Of a DNA stretch of 41,751 bases, positions 9,353 to 15,928 are shown in pieces (within the stretch, counting starts at the first letter, position 1; each line of letters opens with the position of its first letter). The DNA lies in NCBI GenBank assembly GCA_002492415.1, contig DKYK01000007.1:1-41751 (forward strand). Reading direction: 5' to 3'. Position numbers and translations under genes: made by a program. This DNA comes from Christensenella sp. UBA7102 (GTDB lineage: Bacteria; Bacillota; Clostridia; Christensenellales; UBA1750). The notes under the pieces were generated by a model. The model saw only the letters and a program-made list of their open reading frames with translations. It was not told where the DNA came from and did no database searches.

Positions 9353-9820
9353 ATGTTCTGTACCAAATGTGGTGCGAATATTCCCGACAATGCTGTGGTT
9401 TGCCCGCAGTGCGGCGCGAAGACGGGAAATGCACAGACCACGACGAATGCGGGCACGGTTCCCCCGCAGCCGGTCGTACCCCTGACCGATGATGAGATGA
9501 TCGCCAAGCGCATTCGCGACCATGCCAAGACCTGCGCCATCCTTTGGATCGTCTGCGGTGCGCTGCAGGTGCTCACCTGTGTGGGCATTATAGCCGGCGT
9601 ATGGAATATCGTCATCGGCGTGCGCGCGCTCAAGTCCGTCGAGAACATCCAGGTGGGCAACCGCGCGGTGTACGACAGCTATGACAACGGCCTGACCATG
9701 CTCATTGTCGGCGCGGTCATCAACTTCGTGTTCGGCCTGATCGTCGGCTGCGCGCTGTCTGCTTACGAGTTCTACATCCGCGACCAAGTCCTCAAGAATC
9801 GCCACGTGTTTGGCGCGTAA
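9353..9820 (+). CDS. Zinc-ribbon membrane protein
   Basis: A 155-residue protein that begins with a four-cysteine zinc ribbon: C3, C6, C17 and C20, in CTKCG and CPQCG. A polar linker follows, then two hydrophobic segments at roughly 60-85 and 110-135. Such zinc-ribbon plus two-helix proteins are common in Clostridia and have no assigned function. It is a single-gene unit, with its own promoter and a strong terminator at 9846-9878. Confidence 0.8.
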   Translation: MFCTKCGANIPDNAVVCPQCGAKTGNAQTTTNAGTVPPQPVVPLTDDEMIAKRIRDHAKTCAILWIVCGALQVLTCVGIIAGVWNIVIGVRALKSVENIQVGNRAVYDSYDNGLTMLIVGAVINFVFGLIVGCALSAYEFYIRDQVLKNRHVFGA

Positions 9821-9845
9821 GCTCCTTTGGAGAAAGGAATGATTG

Positions 9846-9878
9846 GCCCTTTCCGTTGCCGCGGGAGGGGCTTTTTTT
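9846..9878 (+). terminator. Intrinsic terminator after the zinc-ribbon gene
   Basis: GCCCTTTCC at 9846-9854 pairs with GGGAGGGGC at 9863-9871, including G-U pairs, and seven T residues follow directly. Confidence 0.85.
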
Positions 9879-9902
9879 CAAATTTCTCTCCTTCAGTGCG
9901 AC

Positions 9903-9930
9903 TTGACAGAACGCGCAGTGGGTATATAAT
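9903..9930 (+). promoter_or_regulatory. Promoter of the Mrp-like ATPase gene
   Basis: TTGACA at 9903-9908 and TATAAT at 9925-9930 are spaced by 16 bases. A short GC hairpin, GGCGCGC at 9945-9951 with GCGCGCC at 9962-9968, sits in the leader before the GGAGG ribosome binding site. Confidence 0.85.
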
Positions 9931-9995
9931 AAGATGAGAACGCAGGCGCGCAAAGAGAAGCGCGCGCCGGATCAATCAAACGGAGGAATTATCCC

Positions 9996-10823
9996 ATGAG
10001 TGAGAACTGCACGCATGATTGCAGCAACTGCAGCAGCGACTGCGCGTCCAGGCAGCAGCCGCAGGACTTCCATGAGGCGCCCCACGCACTGTCCAGCATC
10101 AAAAAGGTGATTGGCGTTGTGTCCGGCAAAGGCGGCGTCGGCAAGTCCATGGTTACTTCGCTGTTGGCTGTGACGATGAAGCGCCGCGGCCTGAACACCG
10201 CAATTTTGGACGCGGACATTACCGGTCCGTCCATTCCCAAGATCTTCGGCCTCAAGGACAAGGCCGAGGGCGATGAAAACGGAATCTATCCTGTGCGCAC
10301 CAAGACGGGCATCGACGTCATGTCCATCAATCTGCTGCTGGAGAATGAGACCGACCCCGTGGTGTGGCGCGGCCCCATCATTGGCGGTACCGTCAAGCAA
10401 TTCTGGACCGATGTCATCTGGCACGATGAGGACATCATGTTCATCGATATGCCTCCGGGAACGGGTGATGTGGCCCTGACCGTATTCCAGACCATCAAGC
10501 TGGATGGTATCATCATCGTCACCTCTCCTCAGGAGCTGGTGTCCATGATCGTGGAAAAGGCGGCCAACATGGCTAAGATGATGGATATTCCCGTGCTGGG
10601 CCTGGTGGAGAATTTCTCCTACATTGCTTGTCCGGACTGCGGAAAGCGTATCCCGGTGTTTGGCGAGAGCCACATCGAGGAGGTCGCGGAACACTTTGGT
10701 CTACCTGTGCTGGGTCAGCTGCCCATCGACCCCAAGCTCGCCACGGCCTGCGACAAGGGACTGTTGGAGTTGTTTGAGGGCGATTGGCTGGACTATGCTG
10801 CCGACGCTGTGGAAAAGGCATAG
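9996..10823 (+). CDS. Mrp/Nbp35-type Fe-S cluster carrier ATPase
   Basis: A 275-residue P-loop ATPase of the Mrp/ApbC family, which carries and transfers iron-sulfur clusters in the cytoplasm. The deviant Walker A GKGGVGKS lies at residues 44-51, and the DADITGPSIPK switch follows. Two cysteine sets are visible: C5, C9, C12 and C16 at the N-terminus, and CPDC at 212-215. The C-terminal CxxC is the usual bridging-cluster site. The N-terminal cluster recalls eukaryotic Nbp35 and is shared by many anaerobe proteins. The gene is followed within seven bases by a C_GCAxxG_C_C protein. Confidence 0.93.
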   Translation: MSENCTHDCSNCSSDCASRQQPQDFHEAPHALSSIKKVIGVVSGKGGVGKSMVTSLLAVTMKRRGLNTAILDADITGPSIPKIFGLKDKAEGDENGIYPVRTKTGIDVMSINLLLENETDPVVWRGPIIGGTVKQFWTDVIWHDEDIMFIDMPPGTGDVALTVFQTIKLDGIIIVTSPQELVSMIVEKAANMAKMMDIPVLGLVENFSYIACPDCGKRIPVFGESHIEEVAEHFGLPVLGQLPIDPKLATACDKGLLELFEGDWLDYAADAVEKA

Positions 10824-10829
10824 GTGCAC

Positions 10830-11294
10830 ATGAACGATTGTGTGACGCGTGCTAAGGAGAACTTTTTGCAGGGATATAGCTGTGCTCAGTCGGTCCTGCT
10901 GGCCTTTGCACCATATATTGAGATGGAGGAGGAGACTGTGCTGCGGCTCAGCTCCTCCTTTGGTGCGGGGATGGGCCGTCTGCGCGAGGTGTGTGGTGCG
11001 CTCTGTTCTCTATTGATGCTGGAAGGCCTGCTTGAGGGCTATACTGACCCGTACGACGCCGAGGGCAAAGCGGCCCACTATGCTCGCGTACAAGCGCTTG
11101 CCGGGCGTTTCCGACAGGAGATGGGCAGTATACTCTGCCGCGATTTGCTTGGCCCGGAGGGGGCTTCTACAAACCCTGTGCCTGAGGCGAGAACCGACGC
11201 CTATTACGCCAGGCGTCCTTGCCTGCGCGCTGTTGAGTGCGCCGCCCGAATGGGGCAGGAATTGCTGGATCAAAAAAAGTTGCAAAAAAAGTAA
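10830..11294 (+). CDS. C_GCAxxG_C_C family protein
   Basis: A protein of about 154 residues with the family's cysteine pattern: GYSCAQSVL near residue 18, then FGAGMGRLREVCGALC in place of the canonical GCAxxG-type stretch, then LCRDLLG. The family is widespread in anaerobes and is thought to bind metal or a redox cofactor; its reaction is not established. ATG at 10830 or GTG at 10824 could start it; both lie just after the Mrp-like gene. Tight coupling to an Fe-S carrier makes an Fe-S or redox role plausible. No clear intrinsic terminator follows. Confidence 0.85.
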   Translation: MNDCVTRAKENFLQGYSCAQSVLLAFAPYIEMEEETVLRLSSSFGAGMGRLREVCGALCSLLMLEGLLEGYTDPYDAEGKAAHYARVQALAGRFRQEMGSILCRDLLGPEGASTNPVPEARTDAYYARRPCLRAVECAARMGQELLDQKKLQKK

Positions 11295-11303
11295 AAAAAC
11301 CAC

Positions 11304-11332
11304 TTGCAATTTACCTTAACTTATGGTAATAT
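11304..11332 (+). promoter_or_regulatory. Promoter of tRNA-Pro
   Basis: TTGCAA at 11304-11309 and TAATAT at 11327-11332 are spaced by 17 bases, with an extended TGG immediately before the -10. An overlapping TATAAT at 11330-11335 is also present but lies 20 bases from the -35. A leader hairpin follows, CCGTCGCC with GGCGACGG at about 11338-11360. Confidence 0.6.
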
Positions 11333-11367
11333 AATATCCGTCGCCGAGATAGGGCGACGGAAAGAAT

Positions 11368-11444
11368 CTGGGTGTAGCGCAGCTTGGTAGCGTGCTTGAA
11401 TGGGGTTCAAGAGGCCGGAAGTTCAAATCTTCTCACCCAGACCA
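11368..11444 (+). tRNA. tRNA-Pro (anticodon GGG)
   Basis: A full cloverleaf can be drawn. The acceptor CTGGGTG pairs with CACCCAG, followed by A73 and an encoded CCA. The anticodon stem is CTTGA/TCAAG with loop ATGGGGT, giving anticodon GGG. The T arm is GGAAG-TTCAAAT-CTTCT. The C1-G72 pair with A73 fits proline tRNA. Confidence 0.95.
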
Positions 11445-11446
11445 TG

Positions 11447-11486
11447 AGAAATCTCTTTTGCAGATAGGCATAGGAGATTTCTTTTC
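11447..11486 (+). terminator. Intrinsic terminator after tRNA-Pro
   Basis: AGAAATCTC at 11447-11455 pairs with GAGATTTCT at 11474-11482, and TTTT follows. It lies three bases after the tRNA CCA end. Confidence 0.75.
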
Positions 11487-11570
11487 TATGTTTTACTGAG
11501 TAGGAAGCATGGCAGAATGGAGAAAAACGCTGAGATGTGCGGATTTTCATAACTTTTACACGCGCATACG

Positions 11571-11598
11571 TTGACCGGAGAGATGTGTGTGATATAGT
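11571..11598 (+). promoter_or_regulatory. Promoter of the DUF362 gene
   Basis: TTGACC at 11571-11576 and TATAGT at 11593-11598 are spaced by 16 bases. Confidence 0.55.
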
Positions 11599-11659
11599 TA
11601 TAGGAAATGGAGCCATGCGACAGAGCTGCATTGTGCCAAAGAAAGAGAGGATCGTGTTC

Positions 11660-12781
11660 ATGGAAAAAGCAACGGTTTATTATTCGGATTTCAGATGCAC
11701 CAATGGCGTAAGTCTGCTGGACAAGCTGCGCAAGCTGTGCATCGCCGCGGGCATTAAAAACATCGACATGGAGGGCAAGTTTGTCGCCATTAAGATGCAT
11801 TTTGGCGAACTGGGAAACCTTGCGTTTCTGCGTCCCAACTATGCCAAGGTCGTGGTGGATCTCTGCAAGGAGATGGGCGGTATGCCCTTCTTGACGGACT
11901 GCAACACGCTCTATCCGGGTAGTCGCAAGAACGCGCTGGAGCACCTTGAGTGCGCGCAGCTCAACGGCTTTTGGCCCATGACGGTGGGTTGTCAGATACT
12001 CATCGGCGACGGCCTGCGCGGCACCGATGAGGTGGAAGTGCCCGTTCCCAACGGCGAATACATCAAAAGCGCCAAGATTGGCCGCGCCATCATGGATGCG
12101 GATGTGTTCATCTCGCTGACGCACTTCAAGGGCCACGAGATGACGGGCTTTGGTGGCGCGATCAAGAATATCGGCATGGGCTGCGGCAGCCGTGCCGGCA
12201 AGATGGAACAGCATGCGGACGGCAAACCTCAGGTGGACACAGACGCCTGCCGTGGGTGCCGCCGCTGCGCTAAGGAGTGCGGCAGCGATGCAATCTCGTA
12301 TGTGGATAAGAAGGCGATCATCGATTACGACAAGTGCAAGGGCTGCGGTCGCTGCATTGGCGCCTGCTCTTTTGACGCCATCTACAGCCCGGATGATTCT
12401 GCGGTGGAGACGCTGGATCGCAAGATGGCGGAATATGCCCAGGCCGTTTGCTATGGACGCCCCTGCTTCCACGTCAGCCTTGTGCAGGATATCAGCCCCA
12501 ACTGCGACTGCCACGGCGAAAACGATGCGCCGATCCTGCCCGACATCGGCATGTTTGCGTCCTTTGACCCCGTTGCGCTGGATCAAGCCTGCGCCGATGC
12601 CTGCTTGGCCGCTCAGGCCCTGCCTCACAGCCAGCTGTCCGATAACCTGGAGAGCGAGGGCTGGGAGCACCATCATGACAACTTCAAGGATTCCAACCCC
12701 AACATCGAGTGGAAGGCCACGCTGGAGCAGGCCGAAAAGGTGGGCGTGGGCACGCGCAAGTACGAACTCAAGCGGGTGTAA
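11660..12781 (+). CDS. DUF362 protein with two 4Fe-4S clusters
   Basis: A 373-residue cytoplasmic protein with an N-terminal DUF362 region (about 1-190 and again towards the end) and a ferredoxin insert. The first cluster motif is C197-x2-C200-x2-C203-x3-C207 (CRGCRRCAKEC). The second is C226-x2-C229-x2-C232-x3-C236 (CKGCGRCIGAC). DUF362 proteins are common in anaerobes and probably act in electron transfer; no reaction is established. The open frame extends upstream to 11537, but ATG at 11660 is preferred because the family start MEKATVYYSDF follows it and AGAGAGG lies just upstream. A P-loop kinase gene follows three bases later. Confidence 0.9.
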   Translation: MEKATVYYSDFRCTNGVSLLDKLRKLCIAAGIKNIDMEGKFVAIKMHFGELGNLAFLRPNYAKVVVDLCKEMGGMPFLTDCNTLYPGSRKNALEHLECAQLNGFWPMTVGCQILIGDGLRGTDEVEVPVPNGEYIKSAKIGRAIMDADVFISLTHFKGHEMTGFGGAIKNIGMGCGSRAGKMEQHADGKPQVDTDACRGCRRCAKECGSDAISYVDKKAIIDYDKCKGCGRCIGACSFDAIYSPDDSAVETLDRKMAEYAQAVCYGRPCFHVSLVQDISPNCDCHGENDAPILPDIGMFASFDPVALDQACADACLAAQALPHSQLSDNLESEGWEHHHDNFKDSNPNIEWKATLEQAEKVGVGTRKYELKRV

Positions 12782-12784
12782 CGC

Positions 12785-13360
12785 ATGGACGAAAAGGTGA
12801 TTTCCGCCGTACTGCGCCTCATTGAGCGGCAGCAGGAGCAGGCGGGGCGTGCACTCATCGCCATAGATGGCCGCTGCGGCTCGGGCAAGACGACGCTGGC
12901 CCAGGAGCTGCAGCGGCGGTTGGACTGCACTGTTGTGCACATGGACGATTTTTTTCTGCGCCCCTGCCAGCGGACGCCTGAGCGCTTAGCAGAGCCGGGC
13001 GGCAATGTGGACCGTGAGCGCTTTCTGGAAGAGGTGCTGCGTCCCCTCGCCGCCGGGGTGCCTTTTACCTTCCGTCCCTATGACTGTGCCGTGCAGGCGC
13101 TGTCTGAGCCCGTGGAGGTGACACCTACCGTTGTGCGCATCGTGGAGGGTTCATACGCCTGTCATCCGCTGCTTGCGCCGTGGTACGATGCCTGTATCTT
13201 CTTGACGCTGAGCCCGGGGGAGCAGCAGCGCCGCATTTTGCTGCGCAACGGCCCCGAGAGGCTGAAGATGTTCCAAAACCGCTGGATTCCCCTGGAAGAG
13301 AAGTATTTTGCCGCCTTTGGCCTCGAGGGAAAGGCAGACTTCGTGTTCAGAACGGATTGA
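12785..13360 (+). CDS. Uridine-kinase-like P-loop protein
   Basis: A 191-residue P-loop NTPase. Walker A reads GRCGSGKTT (residues 29-37), and HMDDFFL follows as the Walker B-like and substrate region. This pattern fits the uridine kinase/phosphoribulokinase-like group, which phosphorylates nucleosides or similar small molecules. The real substrate is unknown. It begins three bases after the DUF362 gene and is cotranscribed with it. A strong terminator closes the unit at 13369-13403. Confidence 0.82.
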   Translation: MDEKVISAVLRLIERQQEQAGRALIAIDGRCGSGKTTLAQELQRRLDCTVVHMDDFFLRPCQRTPERLAEPGGNVDRERFLEEVLRPLAAGVPFTFRPYDCAVQALSEPVEVTPTVVRIVEGSYACHPLLAPWYDACIFLTLSPGEQQRRILLRNGPERLKMFQNRWIPLEEKYFAAFGLEGKADFVFRTD

Positions 13361-13368
13361 TTCATTCT

Positions 13369-13403
13369 CCCCGCCCGTCTCACACGCGGTGCGGGGATTT
13401 TTT
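13369..13403 (+). terminator. Intrinsic terminator after the uridine-kinase-like gene
   Basis: CCCCGC at 13369-13374 pairs with GCGGGG at 13391-13396, with further pairing inside the loop. Six T residues follow at 13398-13403. Confidence 0.85.
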
Positions 13404-13438
13404 ACGTTTTTCCGCTCAAATTGAGTGCGATCCAGCGC

Positions 13439-13467
13439 TTGAGCCGATATTTATCCTGTGATATGAT
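13439..13467 (+). promoter_or_regulatory. Promoter of the nucleosidase-acetyltransferase fusion gene
   Basis: TTGAGC at 13439-13444 and TATGAT at 13462-13467 are spaced by 17 bases. A TGA directly before the -10 gives an extended -10 element. Confidence 0.6.
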
Positions 13468-13521
13468 GAATTTACACAGTAAGAATTCAAGACCGTTCTG
13501 ACAGATTTGGGGGGCATATTC

Positions 13522-14724
13522 ATGGTTAGTACATTGTTGCTGCAGGGCGCAGTGAATACTGAACTCGACCGCATTCTGGCAGGTCTGCCGGTAGGAAATG
13601 AGGCGGAGCACGGCGGGTACTGGTTCTATGAAACACACTGCGGACCGATGCGCGTGGTGTTGTCGCGCACGGGTGTGGGCATGCTCAACGCGGCGCTGGC
13701 CACCTGCGCGGGCCTTTCCGCTTATCGGCCGGATGCCGTGCTCAATCAGGGCAGTGCAGGCGGACACACGCGTCAGATGATGATCGGCGATCTGGTGCTG
13801 GGGCAATCCGCTGTGCCCATTAACGAGCTGGAGATGCCCATCCGCGCAGCGGGGCAGGGAAGCGATGCGCTGACTTGGCGGCCCGGGCCGCGGGCGATAC
13901 CGATGGCGTGCGATGCGCAGCTGCTTGAACGCGTACGTCGCGTGCCCTATCAGCAAGGACACATGCACATAGGGCGACTGGGCACAGGCGATCTGTTTTC
14001 ACGTGAGAGTGACCGCATCGATTGGCTACACGCGACCTTTGGCAATCTGTGCGAGGATATGGAATCCGCGGCAGTGTACAAGGCGTGCCAAGCCGCCGGC
14101 GTGCCCGTACTGGGCGTTCGCGTCATCGCCAACAATGAACTGACGGGCATGCACGATGCGCCGGATTGCGGCTTTTTCGAGTGCGCAAAGGATATGCTGC
14201 AGGATTACATGCTGAATGTCATCCGTGCGCTTGCACAGGCCGCGCCTCAGCCACGGTTTTTCCCATTAACGGATAAAAATCGAATCGATGCCGCCCGGTA
14301 CATCCTGGACCGATGGGGTGACGTCAACATGGTCATTCGAGGAAAAATGATGGACGTCTCCGCAGGGGAGGGTGTACTGGTCTGCCTGGATGGTACGCTG
14401 TGCGCAGTATGCTGCTATGAGATCGACGGAGACAGCGCTGAGATCACACTGATGGACAGCGCGGCGGAGAGACGGGGCATAGGAAGCGCGCTCATTGAGC
14501 GTGTCAAGGCCGCTGCACAGGAGCGGGGATGCCACACGCTGCGGCTCATCACCACCAACGACAACCTGCATGCGATGGAGTTTTATCAAAGACGAGGATT
14601 TGTGCTGACGGGCGTGAATGTGGATGCGCTGACGCGTTCACGGCAGCTCAAACCATCCATTCCACTCATTGGCGAGCACAATATTCCGCTTCGGCACGAA
14701 ATCGAATTCTCTATGGCGCTTTGA
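13522..14724 (+). CDS. Fusion of MTA/SAH-nucleosidase-like and GNAT acetyltransferase domains
   Basis: A 400-residue two-domain protein. Residues 1 to about 245 match the phosphorylase/nucleosidase fold that includes MTA/SAH nucleosidase. Visible marks are RTGVGMLNAA, NQGSAGG (75-81) and the purine/ribose-site EDMES (178-182). The segment where these nucleosidases usually carry a catalytic aspartate reads VIANNEL, with N204 and N205. From about residue 250 a GNAT domain follows, with acetyl-CoA loop ERRGIGSALIER near 316-327 and the terminal NLHAMEFYQRRGF. ATG at 13522 is chosen over an in-frame TTG at 13507. I know of no defined function for this pairing. Confidence 0.85.
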   Translation: MVSTLLLQGAVNTELDRILAGLPVGNEAEHGGYWFYETHCGPMRVVLSRTGVGMLNAALATCAGLSAYRPDAVLNQGSAGGHTRQMMIGDLVLGQSAVPINELEMPIRAAGQGSDALTWRPGPRAIPMACDAQLLERVRRVPYQQGHMHIGRLGTGDLFSRESDRIDWLHATFGNLCEDMESAAVYKACQAAGVPVLGVRVIANNELTGMHDAPDCGFFECAKDMLQDYMLNVIRALAQAAPQPRFFPLTDKNRIDAARYILDRWGDVNMVIRGKMMDVSAGEGVLVCLDGTLCAVCCYEIDGDSAEITLMDSAAERRGIGSALIERVKAAAQERGCHTLRLITTNDNLHAMEFYQRRGFVLTGVNVDALTRSRQLKPSIPLIGEHNIPLRHEIEFSMAL

Positions 14725-14728
14725 ACAC

Positions 14729-14757
14729 TTGACGGCAGGCGCCGGCGCGGGTACAAT
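14729..14757 (+). promoter_or_regulatory. Promoter of the manA operon
   Basis: TTGACG at 14729-14734 and TACAAT at 14752-14757 are spaced by 17 bases. A small dyad, TTGT-GAA-ACAA, lies at about 14760-14770, over the likely transcription start. Confidence 0.7.
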
Positions 14758-14817
14758 CTATTGTGAAACAACGGATTTATACTGGGCAGTAAAACATAAA
14801 CGATGGAGGCACAGAAC

Positions 14818-15906
14818 ATGAGCATGTATCATCAGCCCTGGGAACTGGTTCCCAACCACATCCGCGGCAAGGGTGGCCGTGAGATTGACAAATTCCGCGG
14901 CGTGACGCCCGCTGTAGACTATGACGCCGGTTCCGAAGCGTGGATCGGTTCGGTGACGCACGTGGGGAACCCGCCTGCGGACAAGCCCTATTACGGCTGC
15001 AGCGAGGTCACGCTGCCGGACGGCCGCAGGATGTTTCTCTTTGAGGCCATTCAGCTCGCCCCGGAAGAGATCCTTGGCAAGGCGCACATGGAGCAGAACG
15101 GCACAGGCCTGGGCGTGCTCATCAAGTACCTGGACGCGCAGGCACAGTACGGTCTGCAGTGCCACCCCACCCGCCCTTGGGCCAAGAAGATGTGGGACAG
15201 CGACTACGGCAAGGAGGAAAGCTGGTACGTCATCGGCACGCGCGACGATACGAAGGAGCCGGCCTACATCCTGCTGGGATTCAAAGAGGGTGTGACACGC
15301 GAGGAGTGGGAAAAGCACTACTACGCAAACGATTTGTCGGCGCTGGAAAACCTCTGCCACAAGATCCCCGTCAAGGTAGGGGAGGCGTACTTTGTGGGCG
15401 GCGGATGCCCGCATGCGCTGGGCGAGGGCTGCTTTGTCATCGAAGTGCAGGAACCTGCAGACATTACGCTGGGCGCACGCCCCTATTCCGCTATACCGGA
15501 CGCGTGGAAAAAGCCGGGCGAAAATGAGGCGCTGTACAACGAGCGCCTGCTGGGCGCCTATGTCTACGACGGCTGCTCCTACGAGGAAAATCTGCGCAGA
15601 TGGCGCGCGCCGCGCAAGCTGCTGCGCGAAGGGCCCTGGGGACAGGAGAACATCGTCATTGGTCCGGACCAGACCAAGTTTTTCTCCTTTACAGAGCTCA
15701 CCGTCAACGGCAGGGCACCGATGTATCGCACAGGCTTCCCGCAGGTGGCCATCGTCACTGCCGGACAAGGCAGGCTGACCTGGGCGGACGGCGAGATGGC
15801 CATTCAAAAGGGCAAGGAGTTGTTCTTCCCTGTGGACATCCCGGATTTTGCCATTGAGGGCGATTGCACGCTGGTGCTGTGCAATCCCGAGGGCGCTACA
15901 TTCTGA
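14818..15906 (+). CDS. manA: Class I mannose-6-phosphate isomerase family protein
   Basis: Interconverts mannose-6-phosphate and fructose-6-phosphate with a zinc-bound cupin site. The 362-residue protein shows the family metal ligands: QCHP with Q114 and H116, and PHALGEG with H199, followed by VIEVQEPADIT. The C-terminal cupin half follows to residue 362. ATG at 14818 is preferred because GGAGG at 14805-14809 lies eight bases upstream; an ATG at 14803 overlaps that site. It is the first gene of a tight unit with an ADP-ribosylglycohydrolase-fold protein and a deacetylase. A different phospho-sugar substrate is possible given this setting. Confidence 0.85.
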   Translation: MSMYHQPWELVPNHIRGKGGREIDKFRGVTPAVDYDAGSEAWIGSVTHVGNPPADKPYYGCSEVTLPDGRRMFLFEAIQLAPEEILGKAHMEQNGTGLGVLIKYLDAQAQYGLQCHPTRPWAKKMWDSDYGKEESWYVIGTRDDTKEPAYILLGFKEGVTREEWEKHYYANDLSALENLCHKIPVKVGEAYFVGGGCPHALGEGCFVIEVQEPADITLGARPYSAIPDAWKKPGENEALYNERLLGAYVYDGCSYEENLRRWRAPRKLLREGPWGQENIVIGPDQTKFFSFTELTVNGRAPMYRTGFPQVAIVTAGQGRLTWADGEMAIQKGKELFFPVDIPDFAIEGDCTLVLCNPEGATF

Positions 15907-15928
15907 CATGAGGAGGATGATACCGGAT

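Noticed and set aside
9941..9970. GC-rich hairpin before the Mrp-like gene as a terminator
   Set aside because: It has no T run and lies downstream of a good promoter; it is a leader hairpin at most.
14758..15909. Open frame of 383 codons on the minus strand opposite manA
   Set aside because: Runs through the manA promoter and lacks any family signature or ribosome binding site.
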